In this document: positions 17,334 to 26,349 of the stretch, in pieces
Layout: the number at the start of each line of letters is the position of its first letter
How positions within the stretch are numbered: the stretch's first letter is position 1
DNA from: [Bacteroides] pectinophilus
Lineage (GTDB): Bacteria; Bacillota; Clostridia; Lachnospirales; Lachnospiraceae
Assembly: GCA_025146925.1 (NCBI GenBank)
Contig: CP102260.1
Span: 3,014,489 to 3,078,488, forward strand
Direction: 5' to 3'
DNA: 64,000 nucleotides
The notes under the pieces: generated by a model
What the model saw: only the letters and a program-made list of their open reading frames with translations
Database searches by the model: none
Told to the model about the DNA's origin: nothing
Translations under genes and position numbers: made by a program

Positions 17334-17951
17334 ATGAAGGATAAGGAACTTCGCCGGATTATCGGTGAGAGGGCTAAAAGCCGAAGAACAGAATTAAACC
17401 TTACACAACCTTATGTTGCAGACAAGATGGGAGTCACCGCTTCCACCATACAGCGTTATGAAGCCGGAACAATCGACAATACCAAGAAGATGGTACTGGA
17501 AGGACTTTCCGAAGCACTTCATGTATCTGTGGAATGGCTCAAAGGTGAAACTGACAGCTACGAAACAGATATAACAGATAAGAAAGAACTTCTTATAAAA
17601 GACGCAATGACAGGTATTATCGAAAACCTTCCAACAAACCTTGATAACGCAGAAGGAGATTTTGCCAAGAACCTGTTGCTGGCAGTATTAAACGAATACA
17701 AGCTCTTTGCTGATTCATTTACCAATGCCTGCAATAATTTCAAGGGAAATACAGAATATGCAGATGTAGCAGCAAAGATGGGGTTTGAATCCAATCAGGA
17801 ATATAACGAAATAATGTTTCTGAGAGAGATTACTCACTCAGTAAACGCATTCAATGATATAGCTGACATCATAAGAACATATTCCAAGAATCCGGATGTG
17901 GCGGCACAGAGACTATCCAATCTCTTAGAAGATAATTCCGATTCGGTATAG
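17334..17951 (+). CDS. Xre-family regulator of the tRNA-Arg element
   Basis: 205 residues from MKDKELRRIIGERAKSRR; AAAAGGAGGCAGACAAC precedes this ATG. A Cro/CI helix-turn-helix covers residues 5-60 (LTQPYVADKMGVTASTIQRYE). The C-terminal part is helical and of unknown function. Likely an autoregulated repressor acting on the two ATTGCAT palindromes and controlling excisionase expression. Confidence 0.85.
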   Translation: MKDKELRRIIGERAKSRRTELNLTQPYVADKMGVTASTIQRYEAGTIDNTKKMVLEGLSEALHVSVEWLKGETDSYETDITDKKELLIKDAMTGIIENLPTNLDNAEGDFAKNLLLAVLNEYKLFADSFTNACNNFKGNTEYADVAAKMGFESNQEYNEIMFLREITHSVNAFNDIADIIRTYSKNPDVAAQRLSNLLEDNSDSV

Positions 17952-18026
17952 AACGACAACCGGAGTTATGATACAATGAGCACAAGCGAGTCAAGCTGTT
18001 TACAGATTTGACGAGCGGCGAATTGG

Positions 18027-18046
18027 CTTATGGACTTGTCCATAAG
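18027..18046. repeat. 20-bp near-perfect palindrome before the integrase
   Basis: Arms CTTATGGAC and GTCCATAAG around TT, between the Xre and integrase genes, 66 bp before the integrase ATG. Could be a regulator site or a short hairpin controlling integrase translation; no T-run follows, so it is not a terminator. Confidence 0.6.
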
Positions 18047-18111
18047 ATGCCTACACGCAAGAAGCATTTCATCAGTTCCGATTGTCGAATATCGAAAGGA
18101 GAAACACGATT

Positions 18112-19407
18112 ATGGCAAAAGGATCTGTAAGAAAAAAAGGAAAAAAATGGTACTACCGCTTCTATGTAGAAGATCAAAGCGGCAATCTGGTTCAGAAAGA
18201 ATACGCTGGAACAGAAAGCAAGAGTGAAACGGAAAAACTGCTCCGTCAGGCAATGGATGATTATGATAATAAAAAGTTTGTTGCTAAGACAGATAATCTC
18301 ACTGTAGGTGATTTACTTAATTTATGGTCTGAGGAAGAACTAAAGACAGGGACATTAAGCAATGGAACTGTTGAAAACTATCTCGGTGCAATAAGGGTTA
18401 TCAAGAAACATCCTATTGCTGACAGAAAGTTAAAAAATGTTACTGCGGAACATTTACAGTCATTCTTTGATTTACTGACATTTGGTGGCGAATATCCGGA
18501 TGGAACTGTCAAAAAGGGATACAGCAAGGATTATATCCATTCATTTTCTGCTGTATTACAGCAGGCTTTCCGATTTGCAGTATTTCCAAAGCAGTTTATT
18601 ACTTTCAATCCAATGCAGTATATCAAGCTGAAAAAACAGGCGGAGGATGTGGATTTATTTTCGGATGATGACATTGAAGAAGGTGTTCAGCCAATTTCAC
18701 ACGAAGATTACCAGAGGTTAATAAAATACCTTGAAGAAAAGAATCCCCCAGCAATACTGCCAATTCAGATAGCATATTACGCAGGGCTTCGCATCGGTGA
18801 GGTTTGTGGTCTTACATGGCAGGATATTAATCTTGAGGAACAATACCTGACTATCAAGAGAAGTATCCGTTATGATGGAGCTAGACACAAGAACATCATT
18901 GGACCTACCAAACGAAAAAAAGTAAGAATTGTTGATTTCGGAGATACGCTAGCAGGCATACTGAAAGAAGCAAGAAAAGAACAGCTTAAAAACCGGATGC
19001 AGTATGGTGAACTCTATCACCGCAATTACTACAAAGAAGTACAGGACAAAAACAGAGTGTATTATGAATATTATCATCTGGATGGAACACAGGCTGTTCC
19101 TGAAGAATATAAGGAAATATCATTTGTCTGCTTAAGACCGGATGGTTGCCTTGAATTACCAAGCACACTTGGTCTTGTGTGCCGGTCAGTTTCCAATAGG
19201 CTGGAGGGATTTGAAGGATTTCATTTTCACCAGTTAAGACACACCTATACAAGCAACTTGCTTTCAAACGGAGCTGCTCCAAAGGATGTGCAGGAACTGT
19301 TAGGACACTCAGATGTCAGTACCACTATGAATGTCTATGCTCACTCCACCAGAAAAGCTAAGCGAGATTCGGCAAGGCTTCTCGACAAAGTGGCAGGCAA
19401 TGACTAA
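18112..19407 (+). CDS. Tyrosine recombinase / phage-type integrase
   Basis: 431 residues from MAKGSVRKKGKKWYYRFYVE (GAAAGGAGAAACACGATT precedes the ATG). N-terminal arm-binding domain, a SAM-like core-binding domain about 65-170, and a catalytic domain with Arg in YYAGLRIGEVC, HQLRHTY (His and Arg) and LLGHSDVSTTMNVYAH with the Tyr nucleophile. It catalyses integration and excision. Its 3' end lies 630 bp from a 38-bp copy of the tRNA-Arg 3' part, which is the probable att site. Confidence 0.93.
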   Translation: MAKGSVRKKGKKWYYRFYVEDQSGNLVQKEYAGTESKSETEKLLRQAMDDYDNKKFVAKTDNLTVGDLLNLWSEEELKTGTLSNGTVENYLGAIRVIKKHPIADRKLKNVTAEHLQSFFDLLTFGGEYPDGTVKKGYSKDYIHSFSAVLQQAFRFAVFPKQFITFNPMQYIKLKKQAEDVDLFSDDDIEEGVQPISHEDYQRLIKYLEEKNPPAILPIQIAYYAGLRIGEVCGLTWQDINLEEQYLTIKRSIRYDGARHKNIIGPTKRKKVRIVDFGDTLAGILKEARKEQLKNRMQYGELYHRNYYKEVQDKNRVYYEYYHLDGTQAVPEEYKEISFVCLRPDGCLELPSTLGLVCRSVSNRLEGFEGFHFHQLRHTYTSNLLSNGAAPKDVQELLGHSDVSTTMNVYAHSTRKAKRDSARLLDKVAGND

Positions 19408-19414
19408 AAAGAAA

Positions 19415-19464
19415 TTTCCCTTATTTCCCTCACGATTATCTCACAAGGGCAAAAATAAGGGAAA
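19415..19464. repeat. Inverted repeat after integrase
   Basis: Perfect 12-bp arms TTTCCCTTATTT (19415-19426) and AAATAAGGGAAA (19453-19464) with an inner CCCT/AGGG pair. No T-run follows on either strand, so it is not a clean terminator. The TTTCCCTT word recurs at 9508-9584. Confidence 0.65.
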
Positions 19465-19602
19465 ATACATATCATTTCATCATACAAGGCTCTGCATGCC
19501 TTGAAAAACACGGAAAGTTCAGGAAATCTCTCCACAAATATCGATTTATAGACTTCTCGTATATATATTTTACCACATACTTTTTCCAAAGGCACTGACT
19601 TC

Positions 19603-19842
19603 TCAACCCTTAATTTTCATCTCTGCTATTATACGTTCTTCCCTCTGTCTCTCTTCACAATAACCCCAGAAGTCTTTCAATGCTTCCTCATCCGATTTCC
19701 ACGGCAATGGTATGGGATACAATTCATCTAATCGCTTCACAAGTTTGCGTACCGCTTCGGTATCGAACTCCTCATCACTTGCCTCCATTACATAAAAATC
19801 CAGTTTTTCATTTATCATTCTGATTCCTTCGTCTTTGGTCAT
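19603..19842 (-). CDS. Small acidic protein, unknown
   Basis: 79 residues beginning MTKDEGIRMINEKLDFYVME, with a ribosome site GGGAGGTTTTAAC. Charged and helical; no motif recognised. Lies between the integrase and the att-like tRNA fragment, on the opposite strand from the integrase. Confidence 0.55.
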   Translation of the reverse strand: MTKDEGIRMINEKLDFYVMEASDEEFDTEAVRKLVKRLDELYPIPLPWKSDEEALKDFWGYCEERQREERIIAEMKIKG

Positions 19843-19897
19843 GTTAAAACCTCCCTACATTATATACATGGCACTTCCCCCCCCTTTTCCCTGAACG

Positions 19898-19939
19898 AAA
19901 AAAAACGCCCAGACTAGAATTTTTAATCTAATCTGAGCG
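19898..19939 (-). terminator. Strong minus-strand terminator
   Basis: Imperfect 13-bp arms (19906-19918 and 19927-19939) followed by T8 on the minus strand (19905-19898). It would stop transcription coming leftward from the att/tRNA-fragment side. Confidence 0.8.
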
Positions 19940-19997
19940 ATACTTCGTCAGGCCCGTTTTGTCTTTTTGGTACCCGCAAGCACCATATAATAAAAAA

Positions 19998-20029
19998 TGC
20001 AACAATGAATTTTTACAATCATTGTTGCA
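19998..20029. terminator. Bidirectional hairpin next to the tRNA fragment
   Basis: Perfect 11-bp arms TGCAACAATGA (19998-20008) and TCATTGTTGCA (20019-20029) with A-runs on both sides. It lies 8 bp from the tRNA-Arg 3' copy, as a former tRNA terminator would. Confidence 0.75.
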
Positions 20030-20037
20030 AAAAACCG

Positions 20038-20075
20038 ATGTTCCCAGCGGGAATCGAACCCACAACTAGCGCTTA
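20038..20075 (-). repeat. 38-bp tRNA-Arg 3' copy (att-like direct repeat, left)
   Basis: Identical to 43459-43496, covering the tRNA from anticodon loop to 3' end. The rest of the tRNA is absent here. This is the usual product of integration into the 3' half of a tRNA gene: the intact gene stays at one end and the 3' copy marks the other. Confidence 0.85.
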
Positions 20076-20197
20076 CAAGGTCGGGTCCTTACAGAGAACC
20101 TATGATTAGTTAAGTTAAGATAAGTCAAGGAAAGACTTGATTTTACTGACTTCCCTGTAAATACATATCAAAATAAGGAAACTGAAAATCATCCAAG

Positions 20198-20515
20198 TTA
20201 AGCACCTCTCGCTGACAAATGAGTGACACTGTCACCCTGAGGGTTCAACCATTCCGTTCCTACGAATTTATATTTACGACTACCATTCTCATTTAGCAAT
20301 GCAGTAATGATAACACTGTTTTCTTTTTTCTGCTGCCTATTGTTATGGTAATTAGTTTTTTGGTTTTTATGGATGGAATCTTCCAGATACGCAAACTCAA
20401 AAAAGGGTTTATGTGGAATCCAGGTTGAAATTACCAGAAAAAACCAAGCACGAACATACTGATCACACAGATAATCTCGTCTGTTAATAATAAATTCTAC
20501 ATTCTCTTTCTCCAT
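20198..20515 (-). CDS. Hypothetical protein, 105 aa
   Basis: Begins MEKENVEFIINRRDYLCDQY; AAGG lies close before the ATG. Ends NPQGDSVTHLSARGA. No family recognised and no membrane span. It lies between the att-like repeat and the fumarase operon and may be a remnant. Confidence 0.4.
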   Translation of the reverse strand: MEKENVEFIINRRDYLCDQYVRAWFFLVISTWIPHKPFFEFAYLEDSIHKNQKTNYHNNRQQKKENSVIITALLNENGSRKYKFVGTEWLNPQGDSVTHLSARGA

Positions 20516-20561
20516 TGTACCTTACTACTGGGGTATATGATCGGTCTTGTTTATGGTATTA

Positions 20562-20628
20562 AAAAGACCTTCTGCAGAAGCCTGTTTTATCCTTTGATGA
20601 ATCCAGCCTTTTCCACAGAAGGTCTTTT
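20562..20628 (-). terminator. Terminator of the fumarase/tartrate dehydratase operon
   Basis: 13-bp arms AAAAGACCTTCTG (20562-20574) and CAGAAGGTCTTTT (20616-20628), with T5 on the minus strand, 33 bp after the stop of the beta-subunit gene. Confidence 0.8.
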
Positions 20629-20660
20629 ATTTCTACATATATTTAAACTATGTTTGGATT

Positions 20661-21290
20661 TTATTTGATGAATCCGACCTGTTTGCTGATGATTTCGACC
20701 TGCTCATCCTTCTTTTTATTATATTCCACTTTCTTCTCTTCAAAGTAGTTTCTTCCATAAGAGTCAATGGATACAATCAGAGGGCCAAATTCTTTTACAT
20801 GGCAGTGCCACAATGTTTCCGGCATTCCTAAATCCTTCCACTGTGCCTCCACGATTTCTTCAACTTCCACTGCTGCCACAACTGCATTTCCGGCAGGGAA
20901 TACACAATGGATGGCACCGAAGTCCTTGCAGGCTCTCTCGGTGTTTTCCTTCATACCGCCTTTTCCGACGATGACACGGACACCTGTGGTCTCTACGAAT
21001 TCATATTCAAACTTTTCCATTCTCATGGATGTAGTAGGTCCTACGGATACCATCTCGTATTTTTCATCTCCCAGAGGACGGATAATCGGACCGGCATGCA
21101 GGATTGCAGCATCTCTGACATCCACAGGAATCTCTCTTCCCTCTTCTACGACACGGCGGTGTGCCACATCACGACAGGTTGTGATATCTCCTGTCAGGTA
21201 TACAATATCTCCAATGTGAATATCTTTTAAATCCTCTGCCGATACAGGTGTTACCAGAATTTTCTTACCATCTTTTATTTCTACTGCCAT
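20661..21290 (-). CDS. Class I fumarase / L-tartrate dehydratase, beta subunit
   Basis: 209 residues matching the C-terminal (beta) half of iron-sulfur fumarases and Ttd[43 protein letters not shown] and [16 protein letters not shown]. With the alpha subunit it forms a 4Fe-4S hydro-lyase interconverting fumarate/malate or dehydrating L-tartrate to oxaloacetate. Located 21 bp after the alpha gene. The companion transporter and divergent LysR gene resemble the E. coli ttdR-ttdABT set, so tartrate is a real alternative substrate. Confidence 0.88.
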   Translation of the reverse strand: MAVEIKDGKKILVTPVSAEDLKDIHIGDIVYLTGDITTCRDVAHRRVVEEGREIPVDVRDAAILHAGPIIRPLGDEKYEMVSVGPTTSMRMEKFEYEFVETTGVRVIVGKGGMKENTERACKDFGAIHCVFPAGNAVVAAVEVEEIVEAQWKDLGMPETLWHCHVKEFGPLIVSIDSYGRNYFEEKKVEYNKKKDEQVEIISKQVGFIK

Positions 21291-21311
21291 AATGATTCTC
21301 TCCCTTCTGAA

Positions 21312-22223
21312 TTAGTTCTCTTCCTTATATTCAAAACCGGTATGGGTATCTACCGTAAAGTTTAAGTCCTTATCAAATACAATATGTCCTCTTCTGTGGC
21401 TCCAACAGCCTACATTCACTGCCACACCAATCGCAGATGGATGACGTGCGGTATTCTCAATATTAACTCCCATGACAGAGTAATTGCCACCCATACCCTG
21501 CGGTCCAAGGCCAATGGAATTAATACCATCTTCCAACAATTTCTCCATTTTAGCAGCGTTGGCATTATCGTTGTGAGAACCTACCGGGCGCATCAGTGCC
21601 TTTTTCGAGTTTAATGCTGCTGTTTCCACGGAAGTACCGACGCCGACACCAACTAAAAGTGGAGGACATGCATTCAATCCGTAAGTTGTCATGCGGTCTA
21701 ATACAAACTTGGTCACTCCCTCATAGCCTTCACCCGGCATTAAAACGGTAGCATTTCCCGGAAGCGTGCATCCGCCACCTGCCATGTAAGTATAGATTTC
21801 ACACTGGTCGGAGTTCGGAACGATGTCCCACCATACGGTAGGAGTTCCTTTTCCTACATTTTTACCGGTATTGTACTCATCAAAAGTTTCTACTGAGTTG
21901 TGACGAAGCGGTGTCTGAACCGTAGCCTGAATGACTGCTTCTTTCAGCAATGCTTCAAGGTCATCAATGAAAGGGAATCTCGTACCACATTTTACCCAGA
22001 ACTGTAATACACCGGTGTCCTGGCAGGACGGGCGGTTTAATTTCAATGCCAGCTCCTGATTGCGGAACATGGTGTCATAGATGACCTTTGTCATAGGAGT
22101 GTCCTCTTTGTCTCTCATCTCCTGCAATTTTGCAATTACATCATCCGGCAGTTTCTTTGCGGTAAATCCTACGAACTGCGCCATAATATCAGTCAGTTTC
22201 TTTACTTGTGCTTCATTTGACAT
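21312..22223 (-). CDS. Class I fumarase / L-tartrate dehydratase, alpha subunit
   Basis: 303 residues from MSNEAQVKKLTDIMAQFVGF (GGAGGAAAAAGAT before the ATG; an upstream in-frame ATG at 22250 lacks a site). Family blocks: NRPSCQDTGVLQFWVKCG with the first cluster cysteine, PNSDQCEIYTYMAGGGCTLPG, LNACPPLLVGVGVG and GLGPQGMGG; the cysteines of the 4Fe-4S site are present. The length equals TtdA. Middle gene of the transporter-alpha-beta operon. Confidence 0.88.
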   Translation of the reverse strand: MSNEAQVKKLTDIMAQFVGFTAKKLPDDVIAKLQEMRDKEDTPMTKVIYDTMFRNQELALKLNRPSCQDTGVLQFWVKCGTRFPFIDDLEALLKEAVIQATVQTPLRHNSVETFDEYNTGKNVGKGTPTVWWDIVPNSDQCEIYTYMAGGGCTLPGNATVLMPGEGYEGVTKFVLDRMTTYGLNACPPLLVGVGVGTSVETAALNSKKALMRPVGSHNDNANAAKMEKLLEDGINSIGLGPQGMGGNYSVMGVNIENTARHPSAIGVAVNVGCWSHRRGHIVFDKDLNFTVDTHTGFEYKEEN

Positions 22224-22289
22224 ATCTTTTTCCTCCAGATTTTTAATCATTTATTAAAAGTGAAATTTTATTGTGGTAAACATTTCACC

Positions 22290-23561
22290 CTACGGGTAAA
22301 ATGGGAATGCGATTGGTAAAATTATCATGCTGACCACGGTTGCAATGACGATTAACGGCATTCCGCATTTTACATAATCCATAAATTTATAGTTGCCGGC
22401 TCCGACTACCATCGTATTGGCAGGCATTCCGATTGGAGTTGCGTAAGCACAGGAACCTCCGATAACACATGCCATCAGAACCGCTCTCGGGTCTGCTCCC
22501 ATACCCTGAGCAATGGAAACACAAATCGGTGCCATCAGGGCTGTGGTAGCTGTATTTGACATAAAGTTCGTCATGATACAGCATAAAATAAATACTACAA
22601 AGGTAAATAATACCGGGGAAGGATTTTCTCCCAACGCTCCAATCGCCTTGTCTGCAATCAGCTCTCCGGCTCCTGTAACTTCAAGTGCCTTTGCCAGGGA
22701 AAGCGTACCGCCAAACAGGAAAATGGTCTTTAAATCAATGGATTTTAACGCTTCTTTTTCGGAAATAACTCCGGTGACCATTAATAAAATAGCTCCCACG
22801 CAGCCTGTGATACAAAGTTTTACACCAATCTGTTCTTCAAAAATCATTCCAATCAAAGTAACAATCAGAATCACCAGAGATAATACTTTTTTCCACTTTG
22901 GAACATTACTGAAATCCCGTGATTCATCAAAAATAGAATCATCTGCATCCGTTGTGTCATGATGTGGTAAAATTTTAAATCCGATCGTAGCATAAAATAG
23001 AATACCAACAATCAGAATCGGCAGACCAACAATCGCATACTCGAAAAAGCCAAATTTCAGTCCCAATGGTTCAAGTGCAGATTGTGCGATCATATTGCCG
23101 GGCGCACCAATCAGGGAAAGATTTCCTCCCATCGCTGCTGCAAATACTAACGGCATTAAAAGTCTTGAACGCTTATACCCTGACTTCGCTGCTATTCCAA
23201 TTACAACCGGAATAAGAACTGCTGCCGTACCGGTGTTAGAAAGAAAACCGCTCATAACTCCCACAATTACCATGATTGCGATAATCAGACTGCGTTCTGT
23301 TTTTGCAAATTTTGTTACCAGACTTCCAATCTCATTTGCCATACCGGTTTCAAACAATGCCCCGCCTACAATGAACATGGCAACAAACAGAATCACGTTA
23401 CTGTTAATAAATCCATTGAAAGCATCACTTACGCTCAACACACCGGTAATTACAAGACCAACACAGACAATCATGGATGTCAGACCGAGCGGAATCTTCT
23501 CTGTAACAAACATGATAATGGCAAATGCCAGAAATATTAATGTAATTACTGTCGGGCTCAT
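22290..23561 (-). CDS. DASS/SLC13-family anion:Na+ or antiport transporter
   Basis: 423 residues with about 11-12 hydrophobic spans, starting MSPTVITLIFLAFAIIMFV (AAAGGAGGTTTTCT before this ATG; an in-frame ATG at 23639 is upstream). DASS hallmarks are the two SNT motifs, FLSNTGTAAVLIP and NFMSNTATTALMAP, and GAPGNMIAQSAL. It imports di- or tricarboxylates; with the hydro-lyase operon, C4-dicarboxylate or tartrate uptake is likely (TtdT/CitT-like), possibly in exchange for succinate. Confidence 0.88.
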   Translation of the reverse strand: MSPTVITLIFLAFAIIMFVTEKIPLGLTSMIVCVGLVITGVLSVSDAFNGFINSNVILFVAMFIVGGALFETGMANEIGSLVTKFAKTERSLIIAIMVIVGVMSGFLSNTGTAAVLIPVVIGIAAKSGYKRSRLLMPLVFAAAMGGNLSLIGAPGNMIAQSALEPLGLKFGFFEYAIVGLPILIVGILFYATIGFKILPHHDTTDADDSIFDESRDFSNVPKWKKVLSLVILIVTLIGMIFEEQIGVKLCITGCVGAILLMVTGVISEKEALKSIDLKTIFLFGGTLSLAKALEVTGAGELIADKAIGALGENPSPVLFTFVVFILCCIMTNFMSNTATTALMAPICVSIAQGMGADPRAVLMACVIGGSCAYATPIGMPANTMVVGAGNYKFMDYVKCGMPLIVIATVVSMIILPIAFPFYP

Positions 23562-23673
23562 AGAAAACCTCCTTTTTCTCTTTTTTCTCGTTTTAAAAAG
23601 TGACATGGCCTTGTCGTTTTCCTTTTGTAAACACAGCATATCGCATTTTCAGTATAATGTACATTTCATATAC

Positions 23674-23702
23674 TTGACATCAGCATAGCTTTTCCCTATA
23701 CT
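23674..23702 (+). promoter_or_regulatory. Promoter of the divergent LysR gene
   Basis: TTGACA (23674-23679), 17-bp spacer, TATACT (23697-23702), 42 bp before the LysR ATG. A minus-strand -10 TATACT for the transporter operon lies nearby (about 23650-23655) without a good -35, as expected for an activated promoter. Confidence 0.7.
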
Positions 23703-23744
23703 GAAATTATAATATAAATTTTCTGTACAATGACGGAGGGTTCT

Positions 23745-24635
23745 ATGACACTGACACAATTAGAATACTTTTGTATGGTATGCCGCTACCATAGTATTAC
23801 CCGCGCGGCTGAGGCGCTCTACGTCTCCCAGCCTACGATCTCCACTTCGATCCGAGATCTAGAAAAAGAGTTTCATCTGAAATTTTTTAACCATGGAAAG
23901 AACAGAATTTCCCTCACCAAAGACGGTGAGACTTTTTATCAGAAAGCAGAATTTATTCTAAAACAGACGCAGGAACTGTACACCGACTTTTCAAATATTG
24001 AAAAAAAGCGGCACCCGCTGCGGATCGGTATTCCTCCTATGATCAGCACGGTATTTTTTCCGCGGGTGACCGACCAGTTTCAGGAGCAGTATAATATTCC
24101 CATTCAACTTTTAGAATATGGCTCCCTCCGCGCCCGTACTTTAGTCGACAGTGAACAGTTAGATATTGCCATGGCAAATATGGATTTTTATAATCTGGAT
24201 AAATATAACAGTTATGTCATGATGGAAGACAGATATGTCTACTGTGTTTCCAAGACGCACCGGTATGCCGGTGAAAAAGAAATTACAATTGATATGTTAA
24301 AAGATGAGCCCATTATCTTATTCAATACGGACTCTGTTCAGACCCAGACAATCGTCACCCGTCTGCGCAGTGCCGGGATCACACCAAATGTCCACATGTA
24401 CTGCAGCCAGCTCGTTACTGTTCTTAATTTTGTCCGGGGTGGTAAATGTGGTGCTTTTTTATATTCCTCTCTTGCTACCAATCCCCGTGATTTTGTTGCG
24501 ATTCCGGTTTTCCCGGAAATCACCAGTAAATTTGGTATCATCTGGAAAAAGGGAGTTTTTGTGCCGGATCAGTTAACTAAATTTGTAAAGTTTATTCAGG
24601 AGTACGATGTTACCCCTTATTTACCGAAACTTTAA
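23745..24635 (+). CDS. LysR-family transcriptional regulator
   Basis: 296 residues from MTLTQLEYFCMVCRYHSITR; CGGAGGGTTCT just before this ATG chooses it over 23730. N-terminal winged HTH (ITRAAEALYVSQPTISTSIRDLE) and a C-terminal substrate-binding domain (LRIGIPPMIS, later GKCGAFLYSSL). Divergent from the transporter-hydro-lyase operon, which it probably activates in response to the dicarboxylate, as TtdR does in E. coli. Confidence 0.9.
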   Translation: MTLTQLEYFCMVCRYHSITRAAEALYVSQPTISTSIRDLEKEFHLKFFNHGKNRISLTKDGETFYQKAEFILKQTQELYTDFSNIEKKRHPLRIGIPPMISTVFFPRVTDQFQEQYNIPIQLLEYGSLRARTLVDSEQLDIAMANMDFYNLDKYNSYVMMEDRYVYCVSKTHRYAGEKEITIDMLKDEPIILFNTDSVQTQTIVTRLRSAGITPNVHMYCSQLVTVLNFVRGGKCGAFLYSSLATNPRDFVAIPVFPEITSKFGIIWKKGVFVPDQLTKFVKFIQEYDVTPYLPKL

Positions 24636-24639
24636 TCTG

Positions 24640-25072
24640 ATCAGCCGTTTCTCAGAAGACATTGATCTGATTCTTGACTGGCGTGTACTGGGTTATGGAA
24701 AACTTGAACCCTGGGAAAACCAATCCAACACAAAACAGGATGCATTTAATAAAGAAGCTAATAACAGGGCTGAGATTTTTCTTACAGAACAGTTCTGTCC
24801 TACCATAAAAAGGAACTGTCATTAGAACTGGGGTGTGACGCTAATATTTACATAGAGGAGAATGACAAACAGCCTGTTATTTTCGCTTATCCAAATCTGT
24901 TCACAAATCCTTCTACCCTACAAGTAATCCGCCTGGAAATCGGAGCATTAGCAGCCTGGACACCTGCTAAGATTGCAAGCATTGAACCGTATACAGCTGT
25001 ATACTACCCAAAAATCTTTGAGCAGAAAAATACTGAAATTCTTACCGTTTCACCAGAGCGTACCTTTTGGGG
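24640..25072 (+). pseudogene. AbiEii/nucleotidyltransferase toxin remnant
   Basis: Two frames together give an internal piece of an AbiEii-type nucleotidyltransferase, the toxin of type IV abortive-infection systems: RFSEDIDLILDWRVLGYGK (residues of the GS/DxD active site are in this part), then, after a frameshift near 24808, IYIEENDKQPVIFAYPNLFT and ALAAWTPAKIASIEPY, ending SPERTFW. The start is lost against the LysR gene, the end against the 38-bp repeat at 25073; no AbiEi antitoxin is present. Non-functional. Confidence 0.8.
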
Positions 25073-25110
25073 TTAAAGTGCTATGTAAATTTGTTATTAA
25101 ATTGTGCGTG
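25073..25110 (+). repeat. 38-bp direct repeat, copy 2
   Basis: Identical to 8582-8619. It abuts exactly the point where the AbiEii reading frame is broken and lies 48 bp from the truncated end of the integrase fragment. Confidence 0.8.
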
Positions 25111-25157
25111 TCAGATAAACCTAAATTTGTTAATTAGAATTGCTCTCAAAGCAATAA

Positions 25158-25451
25158 TTATCTTAACATTCCCCAAATACACTCCAGTAATGTTAGTGCA
25201 AGGATAATGTTAATAACTCCCCACTCATTATGTCCGTAGATTCTGACATATTCCTTTATAAGTTCTTTTACCTTGGTGCATTTTGGTACAACAAATGTTC
25301 CCAGGGACTGCTTATACTCAATCTCCTTTTTTCGCTTTTCGGCTTCTTTCAGCGTGGTATAGCCTTCCGACTTCTGGTGCTCCGTGCCATCTGCATCATT
25401 TACACGGTAGACAACACTGTATGATTTTTTTCGCTTCCTTATATAAGCCAT
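25158..25451 (-). pseudogene. Tyrosine integrase, N-terminal fragment
   Basis: The first about 75 residues are the arm-type DNA-binding domain of a clostridial integrase (MAYIRKRKKSYSVVYRVNDA, TTLKEAEKRKKEIEYKQSLG, FVVPKCTKVKELIKEYV). After YGHNEW the expected core-binding and catalytic domains are missing and a short unrelated tail follows. It abuts the HTH gene (1 bp gap). The left part was deleted, probably in the same event as the AbiEii break. Confidence 0.85.
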
Positions 25452-25452
25452 A

Positions 25453-26349
25453 TTATCCAGCTCCTTCCTGGTATTCTTTCAGCCATTGCAGAAATTCTTT
25501 GCGGTTTATTCTCAGAACTTTCCCGGCTCCAACACATGAAAAGCGTTCCATCTGCATCCATTTTGTGATTGTTCCGCTTGTAACTCCTGCAAGAGCCGCT
25601 GCCTCTGATCGGGAAATATATTCTTTTGTCTCCATACTCTCCTGATTATCCTGCTTTACTTGCTCCGACTTCTTCACAACCTGATATACACTCTGCGCAT
25701 TCAGAAAATGCTGAAAACTCTTTTTTGAAATCCACTTCTTATCCTCAAACACCTGAATTTCAAAACAGTCCTTAAATCTGCTTGCCCTGGTGATTACAGA
25801 CATCTTCTCCTTCGTAATTCCAAGAAGTGCTGCCGCTTCGTGCAATGGAATAAAATCTGCCTGCAGATCCGTGATCGTAGGCATCTTTCCTACTTTCTGA
25901 TACATGATCTGATTCTCATACCATTTTTCAAATACCTCAATGGGAATTCTCTTTGTAAAATCTACCGTAAAAGTCTCCAGTTTTTCTTCACGCCATATCT
26001 CATACAGGTTTGAAGAATGGATTCCAAGAAGATTTGCCGCATCACGAAAAGAATAAGATTTCTTTGTCAGTTCAGCTCCCGGATCTTCGCCATTCACTTT
26101 TTTATGTTTTACCTGGTTTACATACCATTTTTCAAAACTCTCCAGATCAACACGCATCTGGCCATTGATGATCTCCGTCTTGAAAAAATTCCTGTGTACC
26201 AGCCAGTAGCTCTCTGTCTTTTTGATTCCCAGAAGTTTCCGCATCTCCGGAACAGACATTGTTTTCTTCTTTGCCAGCTTTCCGGATGCCATATTTTCTT
26301 CCATCTCCATCTCTTTTCTTATATTATCTGCACCTGTAAGATTATCCAT
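25453..26349 (-). CDS. Multi-HTH (excisionase-like repeat) DNA-binding protein
   Basis: About 298 residues made of four successive MerR/excisionase-like HTH units: MSVPEMRKLLGIKKTESYWL, YSFRDAANLLGIHSSNLYEI, IPLHEAAALLGITKEKMSVI and ISRSEAAALAGVTSGTITKW, the first three each followed by a wing and an FxKWY- or FQHFL-like helix. A TTG at 26385 could also start it. Upstream of the integrase fragment in the same direction, so probably the directionality factor or regulator of that dead element. The four-fold reuse of an HTH unit in one chain is unusual. Confidence 0.75.
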   Translation of the reverse strand: MDNLTGADNIRKEMEMEENMASGKLAKKKTMSVPEMRKLLGIKKTESYWLVHRNFFKTEIINGQMRVDLESFEKWYVNQVKHKKVNGEDPGAELTKKSYSFRDAANLLGIHSSNLYEIWREEKLETFTVDFTKRIPIEVFEKWYENQIMYQKVGKMPTITDLQADFIPLHEAAALLGITKEKMSVITRASRFKDCFEIQVFEDKKWISKKSFQHFLNAQSVYQVVKKSEQVKQDNQESMETKEYISRSEAAALAGVTSGTITKWMQMERFSCVGAGKVLRINRKEFLQWLKEYQEGAG

